From Manduca sexta (Eukaryota; Arthropoda; Insecta; Lepidoptera; Sphingidae): DNA of 64,000 bases. Location: assembly GCF_014839805.1 (NCBI RefSeq), contig NC_051119.1, positions 8,239,245 to 8,303,244 on the forward strand, in the 5' to 3' direction. The position numbers and the translations under genes are program-made. Under the pieces are notes generated by a model. The model was not told where the DNA came from. It made no database searches and saw only the letters and a list, made by a program, of their open reading frames with translations. Position 1 is the stretch's first letter, and each line of letters starts with the position of its first letter. Shown piece after piece: positions 1-12,344 of this stretch.

Positions 1-1594
1 GGGAAAGAATTCCCAGACCAACAACTCCATCAGTTTCGCTGTGTGAAATCGAATTTTTTCATTCGGTTTTTCGTATGCAATTTTTCGTACGAATAATGGA
101 GGTCTGTTGACAGCGACTGGTTCGGGCCACACATGGAGATAATTTCGTATGTAAACGTGCGACTCATTAGTCAGAGTAACTCCAGTTATTTAAATATTTC
201 ATTTTGTAGAAGAGCCCAGAAAAAAAATTGAATAAGTACTCCATAATAATGACTAAAATAGTATGTGAAGGTGTGTGAAGATATTATGTGGTTGTTAAAT
301 GTAACGCCATAAGTTGCTGTATGGTCTGGCATGCAGACAAAGTGCTGTCTTTTTGTGTTTTATTCGGCCACGATATGATCCCACTGCACCTGATGGTAAG
401 TGGACTATGATTCAGGCAGTTTACCGTACTGGTTATATTTTATGATTTTTTCGAATCGAAAAATAATCGAGGTGTAATTTGACTTCTGTTCCTAATATAT
501 CGAAAATCACCATTTACTAAAGTATCAGATAAGAATACCTACGAAATCTAGGATACGATAATAGTGTCTGTCATTACCTACCTTTTTAGAAAAATATGCG
601 TTAGCTTTATATTGTTATGGTTTTAGGTAAAATGAACAATTCCTTAAATGGACGACTTAATTAGAGGTAGCTCTCATTTTAAGCTCATTCAATGATAATC
701 AAACATGACAACTGAATCCCTTACGTCATAATGGACCGAAATATAATAACGGACATAGGTCTGATAATTTCGGGAGTAAATGAAGAAATAATTTAGTACA
801 AAGGTCAATTGCTCAATCGGTAATGTCAAATATAACAAGACCTCACCCACACTGGATCATCCCAACAAATGGCTTTGTAAGATAGATCAAGACAAATTAG
901 ATGATTGTGAACATATACACTAGATAAAAGAAGATAAACTGTTTCTCTTATCAGATTATCTACAATCTCATACGTGATATGGTAAAGTGGGTCTTATATC
1001 ACTGCAATTAACCACAATTTACAACAGCAACCAGAGAGATTACAGGAAAAAAACAATGTTGTTTTAGCAAAAATTACTTGAAAGAATATACTGATTTTCA
1101 TCTTGTACCTACTAGATATCATTCTACCGAGATTTTTCTCGATAACGTCTTTCTAAAATTTATTTTATGAATCTAGGTATCCTCCATTTAACAACAGTTG
1201 AGACTCAACACGCTTCACAATTTCATTTTGGTGCGCGAGTTTGGAAAACTATCCAATGATATCTTGGATAATTAAGTAAAATCTTGGAGTAATTCACGAC
1301 TCTAAAGATTTGTTACTTCTTATTACATCTACACTTTGTTCTGTTGCAACGCAAGACCCATTAGCAAGGCCAGCATAACAACAAATTAACCCAGTATAAA
1401 CCCTATACATAACAAATGACGCTCGCATGATTCGGACAGTGTTCAGGTCTAACTCGGCTACAGCCGCTGTCAGATGATTAATACGCGTCGCGTTATTGAG
1501 GTGTGATAACCTGACGATTTCAAACGATACGATACGAACCGATCGGTGTACAAACAACTGTGTTTTTAATTTAGTAGTATTGTAGTTTAGAATC
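1..1594. other. Non-coding DNA upstream of V1
   Basis: No coding exon or RNA gene is visible. About 355-410 holds a minus-strand end fragment (CACTGCACCTGATGGTAAGT) of the repeat family that begins with a TATATTTTATATCC motif elsewhere in the window. A TGATAAC GATA-type site lies about 90 bp before the V1 start codon, and another (CTCGATAACG) about 450 bp before it. The rest is unremarkable AT-rich sequence, presumably intron or promoter of the same transcription unit. Confidence 0.5.
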
Positions 1595-1715
1595 ATGTTT
1601 TTGGATATGAGGGAAATTGTTTTCTTGTTTTTTGTGATCATTGTTCTTCTGTTGGTGTTTATGTATCTGCAAATGTGTGATATCATCATTGGGAGATATA
1701 TCTTCAGAGTGTTTA
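1595..1715 (+). CDS. Alternative first exon V1, membrane anchor
   Basis: This is a 121-bp open exon: 40 codons plus one base, ending at A|GTAAGT (phase 1). The peptide has a short N-terminal tail (MFLDMRE), a membrane segment at about residues 8-25, then a tail with basic residues R34 and R38 that ends RVF. The ATG is the first in frame after a stop and has A at -3. Continuing past the donor gives a stop within a few codons and nothing protein-like, so splicing is expected. Length, single membrane segment and splice phase match the other exons of the array. The function of the product is unknown because the downstream exon is not in the window. A chance ORF is the alternative, but the combination of features makes that unlikely. 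Confidence 0.72.
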
Positions 1716-1798
1716 GTAAGTACATTATGTTCCACTGAGTTTAGTACATTTTATACAGTATTATTGTTACCTGACTATATTACACTATGCTTACAATA

Positions 1799-1876
1799 GG
1801 TCGATCTGAAAATCTTTGGGAGAGGCCCATGTTCAGCAGTGGACATCCTACGGCTGATGATGATGATGATGATTAC
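1799..1876 (+). repeat. LINE 3' tail with (GAT)n
   Basis: This short fragment carries TTCAGCAGTGGACATCCTAC followed by GGCTGATGATGATGATGATG, the typical end of a lepidopteran non-LTR element. A second copy lies at 46,070-46,143. No reverse transcriptase coding remains. Confidence 0.7.
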
Positions 1877-2499
1877 ATACACTGTATTAAAATTAGAAGA
1901 TGCTAAACCTTCACTGAACTTGGTCTCTGTAAAGATTCAAATAGTCATTGATACTTCAAAATTTTGCTGTTAGACTTGTGTCTGATTTTAACCCTTGAAG
2001 CAACAGAAGATTGTTTTAAGTTCTCGTGTGTAAGTATGTTTGTATAGGTATGTGTGTGAGTGGCATCGTAGCTCTCAAATGTATGCAATTATTTCGATTC
2101 AGACTTTTGTTTGAAAAATGATCAAAAATATGATATAATTCAAGAAAATTAGTTAATAATACATAAACACTAAACCTTACTCATAAAAGTTACACAATGT
2201 TCTATCATATTATATTTTTTATCACCTTCATGCCAACCACAATGATACGAGAGTACAAGAGACAACGCAATGATTAATGTTTATAAGTGATACGGTTCAA
2301 TTTAGAATGTCAATGCATGACAGATAATTTTTTAACACATTTTTCACTCGAACTTTAATAACAACGCATTTCTAATATATTAATAAATCGTATATAATGA
2401 TACAATACAATCAATTATCACGATTAGGTATTGAAGTAGGGGGAATTTGTTTTTGAACTAAAGTTAGTAATAATAACCCAGACTAGGCTTGTAGATTAA

Positions 2500-2830
2500 A
2501 CCCGATAATTCCTCGAGGCAGTGGCGGCTCTATACGACGCGAAGCCCCAGGCGAAAGCAAAAAGAAACAGACGCGAAGCCCCGGGCAGAGTAAAAAAAAA
2601 CGTTCCCCTGTTTTAACAATTTTGTCGGTAAGAACGTAAAAATTAGGTCCTGTGAGGCACCACGCGAGGCCTCTGTAAGCGCGAGGCGATTGCCTGGTTC
2701 GCCTCCCCCAAAGGCCGTCTCTGCCTCGAGGAACAGTTAGGCCTAAAGGTTCGCAAATCAGGCGTAGTGTGTTCTTCGTCAAGGTTAAAGTGTATTGGCA
2801 AAACGGTTTCTTCCCGCAAAAAGTAATATG
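2500..2830 (-). repeat. Unclassified interspersed repeat
   Basis: This stretch is more GC-rich than its surroundings. It contains CAGTGGCGGCTC near one end and two near-copies of GACGCGAAGCCCC about 36 bp apart. The minus strand is open for 131 codons, but the translation is low-complexity and shows no recognisable domain. It is best read as a DNA-transposon-type or LINE fragment rather than a gene. Confidence 0.4.
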
Positions 2831-3014
2831 ACAAATGTGGAATGCCATCTCGTATTGTACCAATTTAAATTTCAGCACGTCAACAGATTGTAATCTTTAT
2901 TTGCCATAACGATGGCAAGTATGTAGGGGCATGACTAGTAGCTGCTATTTTGGTTTTATTGCTTTGAATAGAAAAAACTTCACTATTTAATAAAGTATGC
3001 GGCTACATACTGAT

Positions 3015-3295
3015 CTATCTATACTATTATATAAATCTGAAGAGTTTGTTTGAACGCGCTAATCTCAGGAACCACTTGTTCGAATTGTTTTTTTTTAGTT
3101 TTGGATAGCTTATTTATCGAGGAAGGCTATAGGCTATATAACGTTACGCAATGCCCTATAGGAACGAAACATCAATGAAAAATGATTTAAAAAGGGGGAA
3201 TATTTTTAATTCCCTTGCAAGCTTCCGTTGCGTTCGCTGATTGAACGGTTAAAGTTACGCAAAATATATTTATGACGGAATTGTTCCCCGTACAA
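3015..3295 (+). repeat. Helitron-like short element
   Basis: It starts with the TCTATACTATTATATAAATC type of end and has the internal GAACGCGCTAATCTCAGGAA block. Relatives lie at 5.8, 40.5 and 49.3 kb. It is non-coding. Confidence 0.5.
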
Positions 3296-3317
3296 AGTAC
3301 TAAAATATGTAATAATA

Positions 3318-3540
3318 TATATATTATAAAACAAAGTCCCCCACCGCATCTGTCTGCCTAGCTAAACGCGATAAACTTAAAAACTACTCATCGGATTTCG
3401 ATGAAATTTGATATCGACATAATTTGAGACCCTGAGAAGTACTTAGGCTACTTTCTATCTCGGGAAAATATAAAGCGGAATTTTATCCCGCAAAAACTTT
3501 TGCTTGCGAGCGGTGCCGCGAACAAATCCCAGTATTTATG
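3318..3540 (+). repeat. Helitron-like short element
   Basis: It contains TATTATAAAACAAAGTCCCC and a body related to the elements at 29.8, 34.8 and 36.6 kb. It abuts the previous element and is non-coding. Confidence 0.5.
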
Positions 3541-4204
3541 TAAAAATAAGAGATCCCATTTTGTTTTTATCAAACGCTAATGTTGACTCGAATATGTCTT
3601 AGAGCAAATGAGAATTCAAAAAATCTTCCACCCAAAGTAATGCCGCTGTGAGTTAAATGTAGGCATTGGTTACATTTTACATACTTACAGTTACCTGCAT
3701 CAACTCTCAAATAAATTCTGGAACGTGAATAACTGCGTTACCTGACAGTAAGTGGTCACTTTCATGCAAAAACACCTTCAATTGACAATTATTATTCATA
3801 GTTGTTTTGGGTAGACACAGTCATTTCATATCGATTTATGCGCCTGACCGTCTTTATAATGCAAATTCTCTCTCGATACAATATATAATGCATTATAGAA
3901 TATTTTAGGAGACGTCGCGTCGTAAACATTCAATATATTACAACTAGTCAATACACTTTGAATTTGCAGATGACCAACCCCCGCAGTCCCCCGTAACCAC
4001 GAAGGCTGTCTTTGGAACGTCAGGAAAAAATTAAAATATTAAAACCGCGATAAAATCCGAAAAATAGTTTATTTGAATAGTCAGTCTTTATGTATTTTTG
4101 TAATCAAGAACAATTTTAGTCTTAAATAGGTAGCTTGGGGCTGCAACAGTATTGCATAACCTTTGTAGGTACAGTAAACAGACAAAATGCCCAACGTCGT
4201 ATTC

Positions 4205-4516
4205 GCTTCTTATTGGTGGTAGGTCTCTCATATGTGAGATTCCGCCTGGGTATGTACCTACCACCGCCTATTTCTGCCGCCAAGCAGCAGTATGTAGGCA
4301 CTGTTGTGTTCCGGTTTGGACATTATAGCCAGTGTAACTACTGGACATAATAAGACTTAACATCTAATGTGTCAGGATGGCGAGCCCAATGAAATATCAA
4401 ACAATACTGTGTAATTCAAGAAGTTGGTTGGTTTTTCTACTAGTTATGAGCGGTCGTATTGCTAACCATCAGGTGAACGGCAAGATCGTCTTGACATTTA
4501 AAGCAATAAAAAAAAG
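4205..4516 (+). repeat. LINE-tail/SINE family copy 1
   Basis: It runs from TTGGTGGTAGGTCTCTCATA through CCAAGCAGCAGT and ACTACTGGACATAATAAGAC to an AATAAAAAAAA tail. It resembles the 3' part of BMC1-type lepidopteran LINEs. Six further copies lie in the window, all on this strand. Confidence 0.7.
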
Positions 4517-5204
4517 TCGTACGTCATCGACCAGGCGTAACAGAGTGCCTGACGAGCACAATGTCAAGAAATCTCAGCTTAAGATGTCCCCTTGGGAACG
4601 ATTTTCTGATACGTGCAGTTCCTGACTGGTGAGAGGTGTTTCATTCACATTTCAATTCATTCATATTATGTCGGATCGCCGGGCTAAACGACGTCCTTCT
4701 ACCCACACTCATCTCAGTTATATTTCCATTACGAAAAAATGAGTTTCGTCCAATAAATTTATAGTGAATACATAAATACACAATCTGCAAGCATGAGCTA
4801 AGATAGTCGGAATCCAATACTTACGATGATAAGAATTCGATAAAGAATATAATTGAATATCGTATCTACTTCCTTGAAATAAAAAATATGTTTTTTATCT
4901 CGTCACGACAATGCCTAGTGGGCCTGGCAGTGAGCGCAGTGTGTCAAAATGTTTACTAAAATTAGATGTCGGCTTTACAATGATACCGGCTTACTTATTA
5001 GATGTACAATCAGCCACAAGAGTAGCTGTATAAATCCAAAATTTCAAACGGTCTTTAAACTTCTGTATCTTCTTATCAACAATAGCTTTTTCTTCACTAA
5101 AATTAACTGCATAGGATTAACTTTATTTTATAAAAAAAAGAATATTTAGATTTAAGTTAATGTGTAATGCATTTTGAAGTTTTGAATGTGTTCAGATAGG
5201 CCAT

Positions 5205-5450
5205 AACATCACTGACTTTTCTAAAAATATTATGTGTGTATTCTTTGTGAATTATCGTTTGCTTTAACGATGAAATAAACATCGTAAGGAAACTTGCATA
5301 CCTGAGAAGTTCTCTATAGGGATTACAAGGGTGTATGAAGTCTATCAATCCGCACTAGGCCAGCGTGGTGAACTTAGGCCTAATCCCTCTCAGTAGTAGT
5401 GGAGGCCCGTGCCCAACAGTAGGACAGTATATACAGGGCTAATATATATG
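5205..5450 (+). repeat. tRNA-like SINE family, 5'-truncated
   Basis: It holds the body and 3' end of the SINE that is complete at 58,198-58,528 (TGTGTATTCTTTGTGAATTA, then AATCCGCACTAGGCCAGCGT). The tRNA-like head is missing or degraded. Confidence 0.7.
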
Positions 5451-5824
5451 TAAGTGTTATGATTTGTAAAATAAATAAAAATATTAGACACGAAAGATGT
5501 CGCTTGTTTATTATAAGAATTATTTCTATAAGTACACATCCAGAAGCTTCTATGTTCTATGTTGATGGGCTTCTTTTTCCGCACTTAGCCCGAAGCAAGT
5601 CGGGCCGTTGTGCGTATTAGACGCTTCTACAATATCGGCTTGACAAATCTAATTAGATCTAATCGAGTGATGTATAGAAATTCTTTACACGTAATTAATT
5701 CGAAGATAAATGAATTAATTTGTAATTAAGTAGATAATTACAACAACAAAATTACCAGATGGTAAAATATAATCGTATGCGAGACTAGAGAACAGTACGA
5801 ATATTTCTTCTGCTAATTAACATT

Positions 5825-6022
5825 TTTATTTATTTACTAGCTTTTGCCTGCAGCTCCGTCCGTGTGAAAATGTCTCTTTGGATAAAAGGTAGCCTATAGC
5901 ACTCAAGAGTAATATAGATTTCTATTAGTGAAAAAAAAAATAAAATCCGTCTAGTAGTTCCTGAGATTAGTGCTTTCAAACAAAGAAACTCTTCAGCATT
6001 GTATATTAAGTATAGATTTTAA
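5825..6022 (-). repeat. Helitron-like short element
   Basis: This is an inverted copy of the family. ACTAGCTTTTGCCTGCAGCT is the complement of the GCTAGT end, and it closes with TTAAGTATAGAT, the complement of the TCTATAC end. Confidence 0.5.
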
Positions 6023-6419
6023 ATTTGACATTGCGTACTATGATTATAGAAGAATTAGACATTCTTGATTTTGTTAATAAAGTATTAACATTAATTTATA
6101 TTTATACTCTTAGATTTCGGCTTTATATTATAGACACTATAATTATTGGCCTAAGGGCTACTTAAAATATCTTAAGATGGTTGTCACTGAACGCAGTTTA
6201 ATGCCATGGAGGATATTTAATCTATAGTGGAGTGAATTTAATTTTGGAGTATCATTCAGAGGCCTTATTCTACGCCACACGTTATTTTTACAATGCGTAA
6301 CAAGCACGCAATGCACCGCGTCGCGTTTAAGATAACAGAAATTGTCATACAAAATACCATTCCATACTAATTTCACGAAGAAAACGTAACACGGCCGTGT
6401 TACGAGTTAACACGGTCAT

Positions 6420-7245
6420 CTATACTCTATACTTATAATAAATCTGTAGAGAGGTCAATTCTGTACATGAAATATATTTCCAAAATAACTATCAGGGGGT
6501 GATTAGGGATCGATACTGATGCCAAAAATGCAATTAGTAAAATTTTTGTCTGTCTGTCTGTATAACCGTTATAGAAACAAAAACTACTCGACGGATTTAA
6601 CGAAACTCGGTACAATTATTTGTCATACTCCTGAGCTGGTTATAGTATACTTTTCATCACGCTACAATTAATAGGAGCAGAGCAGTGAAGGGAAATGTTG
6701 GGAAAACGGGAGAAGTTACTCCATTTTTTAAGCTTCCGTCGCGTGTGCAACCTTAATGGTTAAAGCTACACAGAAATCATGTATGACGGAAATGTTCTCC
6801 TTAAAATTATGTAAAAATATCCCACGACAGCATATGTCTATCTTTTATGGTTGACTCACAATAACACGTGTAACTCCCGATAGCTTAGCAGTTCGAAGTT
6901 TTCTCATTATATTTGTCTACTCTTACGTTTATAACACTCTCAGTCATCCCTAATTAAAAAAGTTAACGTTATTAAATATTCCATAAAAAAGAATCGTACA
7001 AATCGGTATAGAAACACCAAACTTATACATGAAATACGCAAATAATAAGCCATCACGCGTGAATACTGAATCATGCTATATGCTTCCTTCGATTTCACCA
7101 GGATCCCATCATCAGACTCTGACCGGACAATCGGACCACCTGCATACCACCATACAATAAAAAAACATCCCGACAAATTGAGCACCTCCTCCATTTTTGA
7201 AGTCCGAAATCCACCCGGGCGAAGCTGCAGGCGGAAGCTAGTATA
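6420..7245 (+). repeat. Helitron-like element, long copy
   Basis: It begins TCTATACTTATAATAAATCT and ends CAGGCGGAAGCTAGTA. A near-identical copy lies at 52,764-53,442 but breaks off before the last 170 bp or so, so both insertions look recent. A (TCTG)n tract lies near 6548. It contains no coding sequence. Confidence 0.6.
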
Positions 7246-7599
7246 GAATAAAGCCCCAATTATATAAAACATTTGCTACTTACTATCAACTTTTGATTTG
7301 TCCACACTGTGGAAAAACATAAAGGATTAAGAACAAACGATCATTCTATAAAATCGCCGAGTGTTTTATCCAAACCCTGCGGTATCTAATTAATCCATAT
7401 CTATCAATTTGTAGATAATGATTATCGTGCTCACATGTCATAAATTTTGGCGTTCCTTCGGCTGAAAAATGGTTTTAGTAGTTTTCACAGTGCGTTCGTT
7501 GAGCTATAATTATCCCTATATTCAGTGAGCTATATTATTGGTCTTAGTAGTTTTTTAGTGGTGTCTTGAGCAATAAATCTTTATTCAGTTAGCTATATT

Positions 7600-7852
7600 A
7601 TATAAAACTCGCTATTCCCGTGGCTTCACTCGCGTGGAAGTCAGTATGTCACATTTCCCCGCATAAATCCCGACCCACAAGATTTTTTACAACGGCACGA
7701 TCATTTTAATAGTAATCTTTAGAATTCATTAATTATAATTGCACTATCTTTTAGTAGAAACTCTACAAAAATCCGGTCAGTAGATTTTGAGAAAATCGAT
7801 CACATACAGACAGACAAATAAATCTAGTTGTATATACCTATTTCGTTTCATG
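7600..7852 (-). repeat. Degenerate Helitron-like element
   Basis: It contains the CGTGGCTTCACTCGCGTGGA and CCGGTCAGTAGATTTTGAGA blocks seen in related elements. The edges are unclear. Confidence 0.4.
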
Positions 7853-7974
7853 GCATGATTTAACCGTTACGAAAGATGATATTAATGTATGAGTCAACAA
7901 TCAGCATGGATGTTAATAAAAAAATAAATTGTACGGAACTCTACACTAAAATTCGTCAACAATCCCTATTATTT

Positions 7975-7980
7975 CGATAA
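7975..7980 (+). promoter_or_regulatory. CGATAA motif before V2
   Basis: TTTCGATAAAG lies 65 bp upstream of the V2 ATG. The motif matches GATA-factor sites and recurs before many of the array exons. Single sites are weak evidence; the recurrence is the argument. Confidence 0.35.
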
Positions 7981-8039
7981 AGCGCATGCAAAAACACAGT
8001 GTTTAGTGTATACGTTACTTTCGAGGGAGACAGTGCAAA

Positions 8040-8130
8040 ATGGAATACACACTGTTATTTTTACCGTTTGTGGTTATGGTTGTGGTTTACGCGGGAACTT
8101 GCGTGTTCCTGCATTGCTGCGAGTTATTCA
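8040..8130 (+). CDS. Alternative first exon V2, membrane anchor
   Basis: This 91-bp open exon has 30 codons plus one base and ends at A|GTAAGT (phase 1). The start context is GCAAAATGG, close to the insect consensus. Only three residues (MEY) precede a membrane segment at about residues 4-24 (LLFLPFVVMVVVYAG...CVFL), followed by HCCELF and the donor. There is almost no N-terminal tail, so the exon encodes little besides an anchor. An ACAGTG initiator-like motif lies just before the ATG, and a CGATAA site lies 65 bp upstream. A CTCF-like site lies about 540 bp downstream. The downstream partner exon is not in the window. Confidence 0.8.
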
Positions 8131-8593
8131 GTAAGTCATTTATATGTTTAGTGTTTATTTCCATTTAGATGCATTGAATGGTTTGTTAGCTTGGTCGTTA
8201 GGGAAATTATCAAAAGAACATGGTTTGCATTTTTATTCCAAGGTTCATTGTTAGTGTAGTTTTAGCTGTTTAATTTGTAAATATATAATTTGTAAGTAAG
8301 TTTGAAACTTTAGATTGAAGTATGACACATTTTGAAATTGATTGTGCACACATTTATTGTGCAATCAAAATAAAGATTTATGATTTATGAATCACCTCAA
8401 CTTACAGGTGTTTAAAATCTACGTTGATTTACGTGTGATAAGAAAGAATTTATTTTAAATATTTACATTTTAAGTACAATTACAGATGTAATTGTCTATT
8501 TAGTTCCAAATATTTAACTATGTAGTTTAAAGTATCGCAAAAGCCAAAAGCTATGAATAATTTTAAATACGTATTATTCAATTTATGTGTTAA

Positions 8594-8686
8594 GCGCCAT
8601 CTCTTTTTATACGACGGTAACAGATAATATTTTTCTCTATAAATTTGCCAAGTAAAATAATGTTATACTATCTCACTAGATGGCGC
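8594..8686. promoter_or_regulatory. Convergent CTCF-like motif pair
   Basis: GCGCCATCT at 8594-8602 faces AGATGGCGC at 8678-8686. The right-hand site, TCACTAGATGGCGC (8673-8686), matches the CCASYAGRKGGCRS CTCF motif at 13 of 14 positions; the left one matches only in the core. The pair could instead be the ends of a small MITE. Confidence 0.4.
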
Positions 8687-8689
8687 AGA

Positions 8690-10062
8690 ACTAAGTTGCG
8701 TTTCGCGATATCTTTGATTTATCTAATTACTAGTTGCAAGCAAAATCGTATGTGTGAATATAGGTATATCTCAGTTTTTATACTCTTCTAGATTCATATT
8801 CCTGTAAAACAGAACACGCGCGACGCTTATGGCCCATTTCCCCCGTGTGTTCCCTATCCTCAACTTACCCTTCTTGTTAAAAAATAAAGCTTATTATTTT
8901 TTTTAATATCTACTAGAAACGGCCATTATTTTTTAAAATAACATCACAAGATAGTTTTTAATCAAGATTAGAAACTATCGCGATGCAGATTAGTAATCAG
9001 TGCACTGATGGGGAAATTCTTTATCAACAAAATTATTGAATCATAGTTGTTATCGCGCGTTATGCACACAATACGTAATTGCCGCTGTGCCGGGCTCGAG
9101 ATAATTTAACACGTAGTGACGCGTAAAACTATCTAGAGACCAATAGTAACAAACATAAAAAATACACGTCGTTGAAAACCTCCTCCTTATTTAAAGTCGG
9201 TTAATAAATCGAACTGGTCAGGCTGTAGCGATTTATTTTTACTATTAGTAGAATTTTCGGGTCTCTTTGAGTCTTGGTACTGGCACTTTGTTCATAGAAA
9301 GTATTGAACTATTTAGTAAACGAAGATTAAGTTGATACTTAAGAGCTTGTTCTCAGCTGAATCTGCTATTAAATAAAAAAAATCTGCTATGAAAATCCGT
9401 CACGTATTGATACTTCAAATATAATTTAAGCTGATGGTAATTTGGGTTTATTAAATAACGACTGTCTTAAGATATTAACATTAATTTGACAGCATCCAGG
9501 TTGATATCGCACTTCAGATATATTAACGGCTCTTAGTAGCAGCTTGAGGTCTAAAAATGTGCCCGATAAATGGCAATAGGTTCGCACCCTATTACAAATA
9601 TAGGACCTAGACCCGGCAGAATGTGTAATATGAATGTTTTTGGTAGTACAGACCACACGAACATAGGCGAGACTTAACGAATATGGGTCCTACACTCTTG
9701 TATTTGGCTGTTCTCGTGTATTATTGGCAAGAGTGTGACGCTGGCTTTATCGTGACAATTTACAATAGTACGCAAATATAAAATTTCAGTTTGATTTGTC
9801 GCATTATACGCCTTATTTATTGTGATAATAAGTGATGATATCACCAACATGCATTACAAATATTTGTCAACAAAACATGTTTGTCATTGTAGTGTCATTT
9901 ACATGAGTGCACTTTAACACTAACAAGAAACCTAAGTCTAGACGTGGTTTATGATAACATCTAAAACAAATTTAATTCCGTATCAGATAGGCTTGGAATA
10001 ACATATAGATACGATCATTATGAATAAGAAAATTAATTATTATAAACATCGATATACAATAA
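8690..10062. other. Intron-like DNA without a recognised feature
   Basis: No exon, RNA gene or clear repeat can be made out, except a weak match at about 9555-9660 to the tRNA-derived SINE complete at 14.03-14.30 kb (TGTGCCCGATAAATGGCAAT). Confidence 0.4.
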
Positions 10063-10456
10063 CATTTTGACATTGCGTTACTAAATGAAACCACATTCTC
10101 GTCTTCACCTTTGCTGACATTGTGCCAAAAATCATCAATTAATAACTAATATTTGCGAGAAAAATCCAGATTTTAGCTTTCTGGATTTTTGATCATCTTG
10201 TAGTTTAATGCGAATATGGCGTGTGCATGGATGTATTTCTGACTGAAAGTATGATGTTGCCACTACAACGAATTCTCTTAGAGTAGTAGTAGTGGCTTTA
10301 GGGCGCTTAATATTAAAATGACTTTTTATTAATATTTATTTTGTTCGAAAACTCACACTTTTTTATTTTACATCTTCGGCTCACGTAACTTATTGTAAAG
10401 TGTTATTTTCAAGTAGATAAGTATGTGGTTTCATTTAGTAACGCGATGTCAAAATG
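10063..10456. mobile_element. MITE with 34-bp terminal inverted repeats
   Basis: CATTTTGACATTGCGTTACT at 10,063 continues for 34 bp and is matched at 33 of 34 positions by the reverse complement of 10,423-10,456. A second inverted pair (AAAATCCAGA / TCTGGATTTT) lies inside at about 10,160-10,190. There is no ORF. Confidence 0.65.
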
Positions 10457-11159
10457 ACGCTGTATATTAACTAGATTCCGCGTTCCGAACATTCATTGTG
10501 TTCAGCTGAATTTAACTGCAATCCATTCAAATTGACTTTAGTATGGTTAATATTAGCAGCCTGTGACTGTGTACGGAGTGGCGCTTATGATGTAAAAACT
10601 CGAATCTAAGTGTAAACTTGAATTGGAATAAAAAATATTAGGTAAATAAATGAAATTATTTGTTGTTCAAGTGAATAAATAGGTTATAACAGTGACCTTT
10701 TGGTTGCCATTTTAGTTCAGATTTTGAACAAATAGTTTGTATGGACGTTCGTGTCTATAGAATATACGTCAAATATAATAAATATGAAAATAATTGCAAG
10801 GTCTAAGCAAGGGCCCTAATACATAAAAAAGGTCCCCGCCGGCCCAGTGTGTAACACACTTCACCAAACCAACCCTAATGGAAGAAAAATTGTTCCCGGT
10901 TAAACTCTTTGATAGGTAATATGGTTAATTAATGACAGGATCCTTAAATAAGAGTCAGGGTCCGAGGGCCCCAAGTCCCAAGGATGTTGGCGCATTGCAC
11001 TCCCTAGCCCTTCAATAAGTGCCTGTGTTTTGCTTTCATGATTAAACCATAAAATCTATTGATCAATTTTTCTGTTCCTTTACTTATAGTACGATGAGAA
11101 AGCAATCCATCAGACTAGATCAGATGCAGGACCAACTGCTTTTCGTATTCTATTATTTT

Positions 11160-11478
11160 ACTGGTGGTAGGTCTCTCATATGTGTGAGTCCGCATGGGTA
11201 AGTACCACGGACCACCGCAATGTCTATTTCTACCGCCAAGCAGCAGTGTTTAGTCACTGTTGTGTTCCGGTTTAAAGGACATTGTAGCCAGTGTAACTAC
11301 TGGACGTAATAAGATTTAACATAACATAATGTCTCAGGATGGCCAGCGCGGAGGAATAACAAACAATACCTTGTAATTCAAGGTGTTGAATGGTGTTTTT
11401 ACTTTTTATGGGCAGTCATATCGCTTACCATCAGACGAACGGCAATCTCGTCTCGTCATTCAAAGCAATAAAAAAAAT
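11160..11478 (+). repeat. LINE-tail/SINE family copy 2
   Basis: This is a near-complete copy from GGTGGTAGGTCTCTCATATG to CAAAGCAATAAAAAAAAT. It carries an AATAAA in the sense direction of the exons. Confidence 0.7.
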
Positions 11479-12108
11479 ATGTATGTGGTATCATCACATC
11501 ACTGAGTAATAACCAAGACCGCAATATGTTCAGCTAAATTGATTCCACGCGGTTGATCATTCTGTTTCAATTCTGATGCAAGTCTCAGTATATTTACCGC
11601 GGCACCGTACATCTGTTTAAACTACGAGATATGTAAATATAGTTGTTAAAACAAACTCGCTGATAACAGAAACTATTATGAAATAGCATTATGTCACTAT
11701 ATGGGGTCCATATAAGAACAGGTTTACAAAGACTACTAACAAAATACCATCTTGAAATGATACTCAACGCTTTGTTGTTTAAAAAAATGTGACTAATAAC
11801 AACTCGTCAAGCCAGCCTAATGGCCCAACGAGTTTAGAATTCACTAAACTCATCCGGTGCGCACGAGTTATTAGTGTTTAATGGTAATGTCGCGGTCACT
11901 ACACCCGACGGACCGTTGCAGTCTATTCACGGCCAGGTGAAATCACAACAGTGGATGCGAGGCTTTAGCTTACTTTATCAATGAAGCAAGCGACAGATAA
12001 CGCGGCACGTACGAACATATAGCATCCGCAGTCTTAGCAAAACATCCGTCGGTGTCGCGGCTATATAATTTAAATTTTAAAATTAGAACAACGATTCGGT
12101 TTATTTTT

Positions 12109-12114
12109 TTATCG
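12109..12114 (-). promoter_or_regulatory. TTATCG motif before V3
   Basis: TTATCGG lies about 90 bp upstream of the V3 ATG. TATAAATA and TATAAAAAA stretches lie closer to the start and may act as core promoter. Confidence 0.3.
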
Positions 12115-12202
12115 GTTTATAGATATTCGATTTATAAATATGTGTTAATTTTTTTATTTGTATTGTGACTATTAATTTATAACTATAAAAAAGACTTTAA
12201 AA

Positions 12203-12344
12203 ATGGAGAGCCAGAACCTGACAGAAACAAAAGAAGAATTCGAAATGCCAAACAGTAGTAAAAGAATGATCGGACTGTTGCCTATGTTTTTGTTAGTTTT
12301 AATCGTAGTTCTGAGGATATCGTGGACGTTGTACAAGAGTTTCG
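12203..12344 (+). CDS. Alternative first exon V3, long-tail anchor
   Basis: This 142-bp open exon has 47 codons plus one base and ends at G|GTAAGT (phase 1). The start context is TAAAAATGG. Unlike most of the array it has a 21-residue polar, acidic N-terminal tail (MESQNLTETKEEFEMPNSSK) before a membrane segment at about residues 22-37; R38 and K45 follow. The tail holds two N-glycosylation sequons (N5-L-T and N17-S-S). With the acidic tail and basic residues after the segment, this favours an outside N terminus and a cytoplasmic C terminus. That topology is inference from the positive-inside rule. The next exon lies 14 kb further on. Confidence 0.8.

Noticed and set aside
395..401. GGTAAGT as a splice donor
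   Set aside because: It belongs to the CACCTGATGGTAAGTGG end of a dispersed repeat; the same string occurs at 63,581 within another copy.
2483..2878. 131-codon minus-strand open frame
   Set aside because: It covers a GC-richer repeat and the translation has no protein-like features.
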